Of a stretch of DNA of 61,449 nt, positions 46,681 through 54,411 are shown one piece after another. The stretch comes from Bacteroidales bacterium. Lineage in GTDB: Bacteria > Bacteroidota > Bacteroidia > Bacteroidales > UBA932. Position 1 is the first letter of the stretch; every line of letters begins with the position of its first letter. The notes beneath the pieces are model-generated. The model was not told the origin of the DNA and ran no database searches. It worked only from the letters and a program-made list of their open reading frames with translations. The stretch is taken from NCBI GenBank assembly GCA_011620605.1, contig WOYW01000002.1, positions 1 to 61,449 on the forward strand, in the 5' to 3' direction. The position numbers and the translations under genes were made by a program.

Positions 46681-47377
46681 GACGTATGGCCATGAATTCC
46701 TTCAGATAAAAAGGTGTATAATAAGCTACGTCTTCAAATTTTTGTTCCCGGAAAGCTTTCAGGGCAGCTTTAGCCATTCCGTTGGCATGGGAAGTAACGG
46801 GAATAAAACGCGCGTTAGGATGTACTATCACGTCCCGGCATTTTAACGCCCCGTCTCCTGAAAACACTACAGCGCCAGCCTCCAGGATGTCCAGGAAACT
46901 TTCCGCCGTTACAGTCATAGCTTCCACAGGTCCTTCCCGGTGTGCCAGTTTTCCCATATCTTTTGTATCTGTAATGGAATATGGAGCCGTGTAAACCTCC
47001 ATTCTGCGGGCATCTATCATGGGAAACATGCGGTAAGGCCGCTCGCCGGGATTGTTTTCTGCAGTCAGTTGTGCGATCAGATCCAGGGATCCCACTTCTA
47101 TCAAAGGCACTGAAGATCCAAAACACAATCCTTTGGCAGTGGACACCCCAACACGTAACCCGGTATAAGAACCTGGTCCGCCGCTTACGGCCACGGCATT
47201 GCAGTCACGCAGGGTAATACGCTGTTCTTTTAGGATCTGGTCTATGAAAACGGCTAAGAGCGAGGCATGGACTTTTGGCTCTGAAGACTGTCTGCTGGCT
47301 AAAATATCTGTGCCACGCGTCAGGGAGACAGAGCAGATTGCAGTGCTTGTTTCCAGCAATAGTATAACAGGTTGCAC
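46664..47377 (-). CDS. tsaB: tRNA t6A synthesis protein TsaB
   Basis: A 237-residue scaffold that works with TsaD, TsaC and TsaE to make threonylcarbamoyl-A37 in ANN-decoding tRNAs. It has the ASKHA start VILLLETSTAICSVSLTRG, VSGGPGSYTGLRVGVSTAKG and MIDARRMEVYTA. The start is set at GTG 47377, immediately before the conserved strand. The frame continues to an ATG at 47431 inside the hlyD gene, giving 18 extra non-conserved residues. Likely co-transcribed with tolC-hlyD. Confidence 0.88.
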   Translation of the reverse strand: MQPVILLLETSTAICSVSLTRGTDILASRQSSEPKVHASLLAVFIDQILKEQRITLRDCNAVAVSGGPGSYTGLRVGVSTAKGLCFGSSVPLIEVGSLDLIAQLTAENNPGERPYRMFPMIDARRMEVYTAPYSITDTKDMGKLAHREGPVEAMTVTAESFLDILEAGAVVFSGDGALKCRDVIVHPNARFIPVTSHANGMAKAALKAFREQKFEDVAYYTPFYLKEFMAIRPKTDF

Positions 47378-47399
47378 AGATATGTGATTCGTTTTGGTA

Positions 47400-48644
47400 T
47401 TATTCGCCGGTCTCTTCTCTTCCCGGCTCAACTTTTTCCCCGTTCTTCAAAGTCCTTGAAATAGCTGAATACGGACCGGTTACCACCTTATCTTCCACCG
47501 ACAGCCCTTCAGTGATTTCAATGTGCATGTGATCCTGCAAACCAGATCTTACACGAACGGCTTCCACGGTGTTATCGGGACGCAGTACAAAAACCTGCTC
47601 CACCAGTTCGTTGGGCCCTAATTGAACGCGGATGCTGTCCGCAAGTAATTCAGCCCTTGTGGTAATGCACTGAATGGGGATGGCCACTACGTTGCGCCGG
47701 GTCTCCGTCTGTATGGAAACAGAGGCAGACATGCCAGGTCTGAAAGGTGTGCTAAAACCTTCTGTTATCAGATCGCTGTATGATTCGGGAAGAATAAAGA
47801 CCTTCACTTCAAAATTGGTCACCTGTTCCAGGGCAGATCCAATATTTTTTGCCGAGTTGGCAATCTGTGTCACCACTCCGGTGAACTGACGTCCCGGATA
47901 GGCATCCACCTCCACCAGGGCTGTATCCTGCTGCCTGATGCGGACAATGTCGTTCTCATTCACGTCCACCAGGACTTCCATTTCCCGGAAATTGGCAATA
48001 CGCAGCATTTCCGTTCCGGCCATCTGGCTTGTTCCCACAACGCGTTCCCCGCGTTCCACGTCCAGTTTGGATACAATCCCGTTCATGGGAGAAAAGATGG
48101 TGGTCTTGGAGAGGCTTTCTTCTGCCTCGGCAAGTCCCGCCTGCGAACTCTCTACGTGAAACCGGGCAGCGTTCAGCTGTTCTTCTGCAATGGCGTATTC
48201 AGAGGAAGAAGCCTCAAACTCGGCTTCGGATATGGCTCCCTGTTGGTGCAGTGAAAGGTTTCTTTTATAGGACAATGATACTTGTTCGTATTGTGCTTCC
48301 TGCTGGGCCAATTGTGCTTTGGCCTGGTTGAGGGCCGCTTTCATCCTGTCCCGGGCCGAGATGTACTGGTCTTGTTTGATCTGAAGCAATATCTGACCGG
48401 CTTTCACATGGTCACCTTCCTCTACGTTCAGGGTGATGATCTCTCCGGATACGTCCGGGCTGATCTTCACCTCGGTCACCGGCTGGATCTTACCGTTGGC
48501 GGGAATGATCTCGGTAATGTTTTTTACAATGGGGTTTTCAACGGTTACCGCTATGCCCTTGCCCGAACGGCTCCTTCCTACAATGATCAGAATGACAATA
48601 AGTACAATGGCACTTATGATGATCCACAATATTGATTTCTTCAT
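47400..48644 (-). CDS. HlyD/MacA-family periplasmic adaptor
   Basis: A 414-residue membrane-fusion protein. It has an N-terminal TM anchor (residues 4-23), a first barrel/lipoyl half (GKIQPVTEVKISPDVSGEII, LNVEEGDHVKAGQILLQI), a long alpha-hairpin (about residues 95-185) and the second lipoyl half (TTIFSPMNGIVSKLDVERGE), followed by beta-barrel and membrane-proximal domains. Such adaptors bridge an inner-membrane transporter to TolC. No RND pump or MacB permease gene is adjacent. The only transporter nearby is the C39 ABC exporter 2.6 kb upstream on the same strand. Confidence 0.88.
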   Translation of the reverse strand: MKKSILWIIISAIVLIVILIIVGRSRSGKGIAVTVENPIVKNITEIIPANGKIQPVTEVKISPDVSGEIITLNVEEGDHVKAGQILLQIKQDQYISARDRMKAALNQAKAQLAQQEAQYEQVSLSYKRNLSLHQQGAISEAEFEASSSEYAIAEEQLNAARFHVESSQAGLAEAEESLSKTTIFSPMNGIVSKLDVERGERVVGTSQMAGTEMLRIANFREMEVLVDVNENDIVRIRQQDTALVEVDAYPGRQFTGVVTQIANSAKNIGSALEQVTNFEVKVFILPESYSDLITEGFSTPFRPGMSASVSIQTETRRNVVAIPIQCITTRAELLADSIRVQLGPNELVEQVFVLRPDNTVEAVRVRSGLQDHMHIEITEGLSVEDKVVTGPYSAISRTLKNGEKVEPGREETGE

Positions 48645-48660
48645 GGGATGTTGATAATTA

Positions 48661-50046
48661 TTATAACGTTATGGGAATGCCTTTATAAAAGTCCAGTATC
48701 TTGAGTTTGAAAACGTGCTCGTATTTAGCTTGCAGGTAATTGCTTTCTGCCTTGAACAAATTCGTTTTGGATACAATGTAATCCGTCCCGTTGAGCATTC
48801 CTATGTCAAATTTCTGTTGCACATAACGGAACGATTCTTCCATAGCCTTCACGTTTCTTTCGGTCGCCTGTACCCTGAGGTAGGTAGATGTAGCGTCGTT
48901 GGCAGCCTGTTGCACTTCTTTCATGAGCAGCTGCCTGGCATTCTTCATTTCAAGTTCTGCCATCTCTACGCCCAGGCTGGCGTTCTTCACATTGGTGTTA
49001 ACCTGCCATTTGTTAAAAATGGGAATAGTAAGCGACAAACCTATGGAAGGGTTGTTGTTGTTTTTCAACTGATCCCAGAATCCGGCTGAAGATCCGCCCA
49101 AGAGATCATCTAAGGACCCTCCTCCTGTCTCATCTGCGGGAGCTTCTTCTTTCTTCTTGTTTGCATCTGAATAAAACGAAGAATATCCTAAAGAAAGGGA
49201 CAATCGCGGGGAGCGTCCTCCCTGGGCTATGGCCAGCTCATGTTGGCGCTGTTCCAGGCTGAACTCGGTCTTTTTTATCTGGGGCAATTCCTGTGATGCA
49301 TAATAAAGTTCTTCCACAGAAACGGGCTCCATCTGGAGAAGGTCTCCTATTTGTGGTATTACTATCCGGAAATCGGTATTTGTTGGAAGATCCAGCAATT
49401 GCTGAAGGTTCAGGTAATACGTACGAAGGTTGTTCTGTGCCTCCACCACCTGCAATTCTTCCGTGGCCAGTTGAGATTCCACTTCCAGCAATGCACTCAG
49501 CGGTTGGCTTCCGGCATCTACCAGTTTACGTGTCCTCGCGCATTGTTCGGCAACGCTTTCACGGCTTTGACGGGCGGCATCAAGGATCTCTCCGGCCAAC
49601 AGGACATTCAGGTAACTGCGGGTGATCTCAATGGAAATCTCGTTACGCAGTTTCTGCACTTCCTGGATGGCAATACTGAGCTTCGCTTTTTCCTGTTTGA
49701 CTGTATTGAGTTTTTGAAGGCCTGTAAAGAGATCCATGTCTGCATAGATCCCCATGCCGGTATTGCTGCTCCGTACGTGATTTAAAATGGTCAGGGTTGA
49801 CAGGTCTACGGATTGTCCCCAGTTGACGTTTTCGCTAATACGTGCACTGACAGAGGGACCAAAGGCCATTTTTGACTGGAAAAGGGTGTTCTCGGTCTGA
49901 TTCACACCCAGTTCCTGCTGTTTAATAGTCAGGTTGTTCTCCCAGGCATAACGGATACATGCTTCCAGGGACCATGTCTGCTGGCCCATTACGGATAACG
50001 GAAGAAGCAAAACCAATAGCCACAAATAAAAGGGACGGTATTTCAT
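48661..50046 (-). CDS. TolC-family outer-membrane channel
   Basis: A 461-residue outer-membrane efflux protein with a signal peptide (residues 1-21, LPLSVMGQ). Two OEP repeats of long alpha-helices (about residues 25-235 and 245-455; GLQKLNTVKQEKAKLSIAIQ and NVKNASLGVEMAELEMKNAR) form the tunnel. It follows the CPBP protease gene by 8 bases on the same strand, but it also has its own consensus promoter inside that gene, so it can be expressed separately. hlyD follows 16 bases later. Confidence 0.88.
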   Translation of the reverse strand: MKYRPFYLWLLVLLLPLSVMGQQTWSLEACIRYAWENNLTIKQQELGVNQTENTLFQSKMAFGPSVSARISENVNWGQSVDLSTLTILNHVRSSNTGMGIYADMDLFTGLQKLNTVKQEKAKLSIAIQEVQKLRNEISIEITRSYLNVLLAGEILDAARQSRESVAEQCARTRKLVDAGSQPLSALLEVESQLATEELQVVEAQNNLRTYYLNLQQLLDLPTNTDFRIVIPQIGDLLQMEPVSVEELYYASQELPQIKKTEFSLEQRQHELAIAQGGRSPRLSLSLGYSSFYSDANKKKEEAPADETGGGSLDDLLGGSSAGFWDQLKNNNNPSIGLSLTIPIFNKWQVNTNVKNASLGVEMAELEMKNARQLLMKEVQQAANDATSTYLRVQATERNVKAMEESFRYVQQKFDIGMLNGTDYIVSKTNLFKAESNYLQAKYEHVFKLKILDFYKGIPITL

Positions 50047-50054
50047 AATGATAA

Positions 50055-50777
50055 TTAAGTATATCCTGCAAATTTACTTTTATTTATAGAATATGCAACA
50101 ACGATGCCCAAAAGAGAAAGAAGGCACAGCAATGCGTTCAGGGCAGCCCGCGCCGGGGAGTAAATGATGCTAACTTCCTGAAAAGTATAATGAAAGGTAT
50201 AGATCAAAATGTTGTATATCCAGTGGGTTGCCGTGCACAAAGCCAGGTCTTTTGTTTTCAGAAACAATATGCCCAGACCGGTTCCCAGAAAAAAGCGCTG
50301 GGCAAGCATAGAAAGAGATTCCGGACGGTGACACAGGGAAAACATCAGGGCCGGCAGCAACAGGACTATCCAGCGGGGCATACCGGTTTTTTGCATACGG
50401 CAGGTGAGGAATTCCCGGAACAGCAATTCTTCGCTCAGAGACGCCCAGAAAAATGTTCCCAGAACGATAGCCGGGTAGGATCCTGTAATTGTTTTAAAAA
50501 AAGCCTTTCCCGTAAGACTCAGGGTAAGCGTTGCCACTGGGATCAGCATAATGCCCGCAAGAGAAAATATCCGTTTCCAGGGCACCGCACCCAGTTCTGT
50601 CATTCGTTTACGTTTGGTCGTTATGTGGCTCAGAGCCATTCCCATGGCCCCGACAGCGTGTGTCAGGAGCGGGTCGGTCCCGAATACTGCTTTTAGCGTG
50701 GCAGACAAAAACAGTACCGGTAACGAAAAAATGACATAGAGCCCGACGGGATAGGCTAAAAATAAGTACTTACGCAT
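50055..50777 (-). CDS. CPBP-family membrane protease, putative bacteriocin immunity protein
   Basis: A 240-residue polytopic membrane protein of the Abi/CPBP family. It has the three metalloprotease-like motifs: SEELLFREFL (Glu116-Glu117, Arg121), FSLCH (His150) and HWIYN (His185, Asn189). About seven hydrophobic segments are visible. In Gram-positive class II bacteriocin loci, CPBP proteins adjacent to precursor genes give self-immunity. Here the start codon overlaps the stop of precursor peptide 2 (TGATG), so dosage is tied to the peptides. Immunity is inferred from position; other CPBP proteins process CAAX-like or signalling proteins. Confidence 0.85.
   Translation of the reverse strand: MRKYLFLAYPVGLYVIFSLPVLFLSATLKAVFGTDPLLTHAVGAMGMALSHITTKRKRMTELGAVPWKRIFSLAGIMLIPVATLTLSLTGKAFFKTITGSYPAIVLGTFFWASLSEELLFREFLTCRMQKTGMPRWIVLLLPALMFSLCHRPESLSMLAQRFFLGTGLGILFLKTKDLALCTATHWIYNILIYTFHYTFQEVSIIYSPARAALNALLCLLSLLGIVVAYSINKSKFAGYT
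50069..50098 (-). promoter_or_regulatory. consensus promoter for tolC-hlyD inside the CPBP gene
   Basis: Minus strand: TTG (50098-50096), 19 bases, TAAATTTG (50076-50069). This full consensus lies over the last codons of the CPBP gene and ends 22 bases before the tolC ATG. Confidence 0.7.
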
Positions 50778-50983
50778 CAGGCCGGTACGGCCGATTTGGT
50801 AAATTTACCGAACAGGTTGCATCCCATATCGTAAAGGGCTCGGAATGCCTGTCCCAGGATCTCTCCGAATTTGTAAGCCAGGTCGGCATCAAAATCGGAC
50901 ATTCCTCCTGTAACGGCACAGCAGGCGTTGTCGCTCAGCGACACAAAGCCCGGCATGTATTGAGGGCAGTCTGACGTTTTCAT
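50777..50983 (-). CDS. double-glycine precursor peptide 2 (putative bacteriocin)
   Basis: A 68-residue peptide read from the ATG that overlaps the stop of peptide 1 as ATGA (an ATG three codons upstream is also open). The leader ends NACCAVTGG, giving a predicted core of 41 residues, MSDFDADLAYKFGEILGQAF onward to FTKSAVPA. The core has GEILG (GxxxG) in an amphipathic helix and one cysteine. The leader resembles that of peptide 1 (L..A.C.VTGG.SD). The pair next to a C39 exporter suggests a class IIb-like two-peptide bacteriocin or related secreted peptides. No homologue is recognised. Confidence 0.72.
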   Translation of the reverse strand: MKTSDCPQYMPGFVSLSDNACCAVTGGMSDFDADLAYKFGEILGQAFRALYDMGCNLFGKFTKSAVPA

Positions 50984-51204
50984 TTGTTCCATCCCGCTTT
51001 GAATCCGTCAATAAAACTGTCAACGTTTTTGGCAAGAGTGGTAACCAGTATCCCTGCTTTACCCATTTTTCCCGCTAGTCCGTTGAGCAGGTCCTCCAGG
51101 ATATCTCCCAGTACACCATAATCGGATTCTCCTCCGGTAACCACGCACCGGGCCGTTTGGTCCAGTGGAGTGAACCCAAAATTCCGCATCACATAATCAC
51201 TCAT
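50980..51204 (-). CDS. double-glycine precursor peptide 1 (putative bacteriocin)
   Basis: A 74-residue peptide read from MSDYVMRNFGF (a GTG ten codons upstream is less likely). The leader ends TARCVVTGG at residue 25. The predicted 49-residue core begins ESDYGVLGDILEDLLNGLAG and ends IDGFKAGWNK. It contains GFKAG (GxxxG) and a glycine-rich GLAGKMGKAG stretch, no cysteine, and a hydrophobic/amphipathic helical pattern, like class IIb bacteriocins. It lies 73 bases after the exporter gene and is translationally coupled to peptide 2. Confidence 0.72.
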   Translation of the reverse strand: MSDYVMRNFGFTPLDQTARCVVTGGESDYGVLGDILEDLLNGLAGKMGKAGILVTTLAKNVDSFIDGFKAGWNK

Positions 51205-51277
51205 ACTTTTAGGTTTTAATAAATTAGTTCTCACTGATCAGGCGCGTGAGATTCCGCCGGCAAGCGCGCGTTTGCTT

Positions 51278-53485
51278 TTATAGTCCCTGCTGTTTGCACC
51301 AAACAGCGTATTTTCCGTTTTTTTCCATCAGCTCCCGGTGATCGCCCTGTTCCGCTATGCGGCCGTTTTCCAGCAACAATAGTGTTCCGGCTACAGACAA
51401 TGTAGACATCCTGTGCCCGATAATTATGATCCCTGTTCCCTCCTTTTTCCAGCATAGCAATGCTTCCATCACATACGTTTCCGAGGTGCTGTCCAGGGAT
51501 GAGGTTGCCTCGTCCAAAATGAGCCAGCGGGGCCTGCGGTATGCAGCACGGGCCAGGGCTATGCGCTGACGCTGTCCTCCGGAAAGCTGGACACCCTGTT
51601 CTCCTACAGGTGTCAATATCCCGCGTGGTAACGCATCTAAAAAAGAATCCAGTCCCAGTTGTCTGCAAAGAGCAAGAACCCGGTCCATATTAGGGATCGG
51701 ATCCCCCAGGGTAATGTTTTCCAGGATGTTTCCGCGGAACAGATCAGCTTTCTGAGGCACAATACCCACTATTTTTCGCCAGTTGTTCAACGGGATTTCA
51801 CATGCAGGCATATTTCCCAGCCGGATGGCACCCCGGTCCGGTTTGTACATTCTGAGCAACAACTGTCCCAGGGTGCTCTTTCCCGAACCGCTTTCCCCGG
51901 CAATTCCCGTTATACTCGCTGCCGGAAAAACATAACTGAAATCCCGGAACAGAACCATCCTGCCCGGGTAATGGAAGTGCATCCGGTCAATGACCAGATC
52001 CCCTTGGAAGCTTTCAGGTAAAGGATCTTTGCGGCATTCCGGTCCCTTTCCAGATGGATCCTGTTCCGTTTCCAGTTCCATGATCTCGAAAAGACGTTCC
52101 CCCGCGATCCGCGCATCCCGGTATTTTTGACTGAACCCGATGATCTCGCTTATGGGAGCCGAAAAATAAGCGGTCAGAGCATAGAATGACAGCAATTCGC
52201 CAAAGCTCATTATGTCCCGGGTGACAAGGGTTGTTCCCAGCCACAAAATGGCCAGTCCTGACCCACGGTTGATGACCTCGCCCCCTGTAGCTGCCCGTAA
52301 CTGATTCATCCCGCCACGGTAAGCATGTCGTATGTAAAGGCCAAAGTTGTCCCTGGTTTTATTGATGATGTGCTCCTGGGCCGCACTGTATTTTATCTGG
52401 GCCACTCCGTGCAGGGAATCCACCAGTTCCGATTCCAGGGTAGCTTGTGAAGTCATGATAAGGCGTTGCGTATTTTTATTCCGCCGGTCAAACAAGTAAT
52501 ATATGCCTGCGTAAAGAGGTAGGCATGCCAGGCATATAAGGGTGAGTTTCCGGTTGAACAGCCACATGATCCCGAAAGAGAAAAAAAGAGTAAATACGCT
52601 CAGTGCTATATTCATCAACCCGTTGCTCAGGAAATTGCTAACCTTGAAAGTATCGTTCATACGGGCTACCAGTTCCCCGGACGGCCTTTGATCAAAAAAC
52701 CGTTGAGGCAGGTACATCAGGTGCCGGTAAAACCCCGTTGCCAGCCGCATGGCTGTCCGGAACCCGGTACGTAAAAGGTAACGTACTCTGTAAATATTTA
52801 ATGCCATAGCACATATGGCAATGTATACCATGGAAAAGCCCAATATCTGCAGTATATTCCCATGACCCCCGGGTATAACCTTGTCTGCTATCTGCTGCAG
52901 GAACAGGGCAGAGGCAATACCTGTAAAAGTATACAGAAAAGAAGCTGCCAGTCCGTTGAAGAACAATCGCTTCTGTCCATTCATCAGCGCTTTTACGCGG
53001 TGTGAAAAGGAGGGTATAAAGTTTCCTTTCTTAAAATCCGGACCGGGTCTGAGTGTCACAACCACCCCGGTCCACAAGGAAAGCACTTCTTTTATGGGAA
53101 TCCGGTGCATCCTGCCGTCTTCCGGATCCATGATACGGCATTTTCTGCTTCTGCCAAATCGGCCGGAAGTTAAACCGTAATATACTACAAAATGTGTGTA
53201 TCCGTTTGGTTTCAGAATATGAAAAACTGAAGGTACGGGAATGTGCAGGAACGTTGTTTCATCTGCCTGAAGGGCCTGTCCCGGCCGTCCGTAAGCTTCT
53301 GCTATCAGATGTAATGCCTTTCCCCCTTCCCGGATTCCCTGGACGGAAATGCCGTGCGTCTGCGTGCCGCTCATTTGCCGGATATGCTCCAGAGGAAAGC
53401 GTAATCCGAACCAAGCGGCGGCAGACGCCAGGCATGCCGCTCCGCAGTCACTCACATGGTGTTGCCTGAATTTTATTTTTCTCAT
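51278..53485 (-). CDS. C39-peptidase ABC transporter (PCAT) for peptide maturation and export
   Basis: A 735-residue protein. The N-terminal C39 cysteine peptidase (residues 1-150) has QHHVSDCGAACL with Cys14, His98 in GYTHFVVYYG and Asp120 in IMDPEDG, so the catalytic triad is complete. The six-helix exporter domain spans about 165-450. The ATPase has Walker A GESGSGKSTLGQ, the Q loop in VGIVPQKADLFRGNI, the signature LSGGQRQRIALARA and Walker B WLILDEATSSLD. It should cut precursors after Gly-Gly and pump the cores out. The two precursor genes immediately downstream are the obvious substrates. It starts 38 bases inside the small membrane-protein gene. Confidence 0.93.
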   Translation of the reverse strand: MRKIKFRQHHVSDCGAACLASAAAWFGLRFPLEHIRQMSGTQTHGISVQGIREGGKALHLIAEAYGRPGQALQADETTFLHIPVPSVFHILKPNGYTHFVVYYGLTSGRFGRSRKCRIMDPEDGRMHRIPIKEVLSLWTGVVVTLRPGPDFKKGNFIPSFSHRVKALMNGQKRLFFNGLAASFLYTFTGIASALFLQQIADKVIPGGHGNILQILGFSMVYIAICAMALNIYRVRYLLRTGFRTAMRLATGFYRHLMYLPQRFFDQRPSGELVARMNDTFKVSNFLSNGLMNIALSVFTLFFSFGIMWLFNRKLTLICLACLPLYAGIYYLFDRRNKNTQRLIMTSQATLESELVDSLHGVAQIKYSAAQEHIINKTRDNFGLYIRHAYRGGMNQLRAATGGEVINRGSGLAILWLGTTLVTRDIMSFGELLSFYALTAYFSAPISEIIGFSQKYRDARIAGERLFEIMELETEQDPSGKGPECRKDPLPESFQGDLVIDRMHFHYPGRMVLFRDFSYVFPAASITGIAGESGSGKSTLGQLLLRMYKPDRGAIRLGNMPACEIPLNNWRKIVGIVPQKADLFRGNILENITLGDPIPNMDRVLALCRQLGLDSFLDALPRGILTPVGEQGVQLSGGQRQRIALARAAYRRPRWLILDEATSSLDSTSETYVMEALLCWKKEGTGIIIIGHRMSTLSVAGTLLLLENGRIAEQGDHRELMEKNGKYAVWCKQQGL

Positions 53486-53765
53486 CCCTCACTTCTTTAA
53501 AAAACGGAGCTGTCCCTTCCTCCTGCACCGGTCCGCATGCCGAAAACAGGGCCCGCACGCCCCCGTTTACGACACTTTCCGAACCCTTCACACCGGACAA
53601 CTCCGTGGATACGAACAACAGAAAGGCAACCATCCCCGTCACTGTAGCTACGATAATCGCTATGAAAAAAATGAAAAACCCCTTCTTATCTTTCCTGTCA
53701 AAGATTTCCTCGCTGATTGACGTCTCCGCTAAAGCGGGATAGGACGGTTTTTGGATTGCCTTCAT
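53448..53765 (-). CDS. small single-pass membrane protein heading the bacteriocin operon
   Basis: A 105-residue protein with a cytoplasmic N-terminus, one TM helix at about residues 29-53 (GFFIFFIAIIVATVTGMVAF) and a roughly 50-residue extracytoplasmic tail with two cysteines. No family recognised. The gene overlaps the exporter start by 38 bases and is the first of the operon. Its -7 box TAGGTTTG ends four bases before the ATG. Possible roles are an accessory to the exporter, part of immunity, or a regulator. The tail sequence SVVNGG resembles a GG cleavage site, but it follows a TM helix rather than a leader. Confidence 0.65.
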   Translation of the reverse strand: MKAIQKPSYPALAETSISEEIFDRKDKKGFFIFFIAIIVATVTGMVAFLLFVSTELSGVKGSESVVNGGVRALFSACGPVQEEGTAPFFKEVRDEKNKIQATPCE

Positions 53766-53769
53766 GTCA

Positions 53770-53777
53770 CAAACCTA
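53770..53777 (-). promoter_or_regulatory. -7 box of the bacteriocin operon
   Basis: Minus-strand TAGGTTTG, then TGAC, then the ATG at 53765. A leaderless mRNA is predicted. No good -33 TTG is seen at 19-20 bases. Confidence 0.45.
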
Positions 53778-53846
53778 AGCCGCCTGGAGAAAAAACCGGG
53801 GACAAAAAAAATAAAAAGATCAAATCAAAAAAACGGGAAAGGACAA

Positions 53847-54353
53847 TTATGCTCCCAGGAAGGGCAAGTACGGCATCAAAATGGAAGAAAATTTCTCTAT
53901 TACAGGATATAGGCGCGAAGCCTCAAAAGCCTCTGTAGGCAGGAACGGGGCATAGTCGTTAATCAGGGTCAAAACATAGGATAAAATGACAAGCAGAATA
54001 TTCCACTTTATCCACCCGAATATGGCCCCTGTCAGACGGTTGAGCCATCCAAGCAGGACAATTTTCAGAAGCCGGTCCAGAAGACGTCCCAATAAAGCGA
54101 CAACTATGAGCACGATAACGAAGGTTGCCACAAATGCCACGATCTTCAGACCGTTTTCGTTCCAGCCGAACCATTCCACTATGCGGTCGGCGGCAAATCC
54201 GGAGAAATGAAACGAAAAATAACAGGCCAGGATCAGCGCAAGAATACCGAAAACCTGTTTGATGAGCCCTTTGCTCAGGCCCTCTACAATGGCCAATATC
54301 CATACTATTAAAAGTATGACATCTATGTAATTGAGTGAAAGTTTCGCTAACAT
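53847..54353 (-). CDS. CvpA-family membrane protein
   Basis: A 168-residue protein with four predicted TM helices (about residues 9-27, 31-52, 68-92 and 112-130). It starts with the CvpA-like NYIDVILLIVWILAIVEGLS and has the conserved segment KGLIKQVFGILALILACYFS. CvpA was named for a role in colicin V production in E. coli, but the family is broad and its function is unsettled. It lies next to a bacteriocin locus here but is a separate transcription unit with its own promoter, and may just be the common Bacteroidetes CvpA. Confidence 0.85.
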   Translation of the reverse strand: MLAKLSLNYIDVILLIVWILAIVEGLSKGLIKQVFGILALILACYFSFHFSGFAADRIVEWFGWNENGLKIVAFVATFVIVLIVVALLGRLLDRLLKIVLLGWLNRLTGAIFGWIKWNILLVILSYVLTLINDYAPFLPTEAFEASRLYPVIEKFSSILMPYLPFLGA

Positions 54354-54358
54354 GTTTC

Positions 54359-54366
54359 CAAAGATA
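54359..54366 (-). promoter_or_regulatory. -7 box of cvpA
   Basis: Minus-strand TATCTTTG, then GAAAC, then the ATG; a leaderless or near-leaderless message is predicted. Confidence 0.5.
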
Positions 54367-54377
54367 GCTAAGATTCG

Positions 54378-54385
54378 TATCTTTG
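54378..54385 (+). promoter_or_regulatory. -7 box of ileS
   Basis: TATCTTTG lies 26 bases before the ileS ATG and 11 bases from the divergent cvpA box. Confidence 0.5.
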
Positions 54386-54411
54386 CAAACTATTTTTTAG
54401 CCCGTATCACT

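Noticed and set aside
47400..50046. MacAB-TolC or RND efflux operon
   Set aside because: Adaptor and channel genes are present but no MacB or RND pump gene is next to them, so that label cannot be supported from the window.
53448..53765. Third double-glycine precursor because of SVVNGG
   Set aside because: The segment follows a transmembrane helix and there is no soluble leader; treated as an accessory membrane protein.
53847..54353. cvpA as part of the bacteriocin locus
   Set aside because: It has its own promoter divergent from ileS and an 80-base gap before the peptide operon; CvpA proteins are widespread without bacteriocins.
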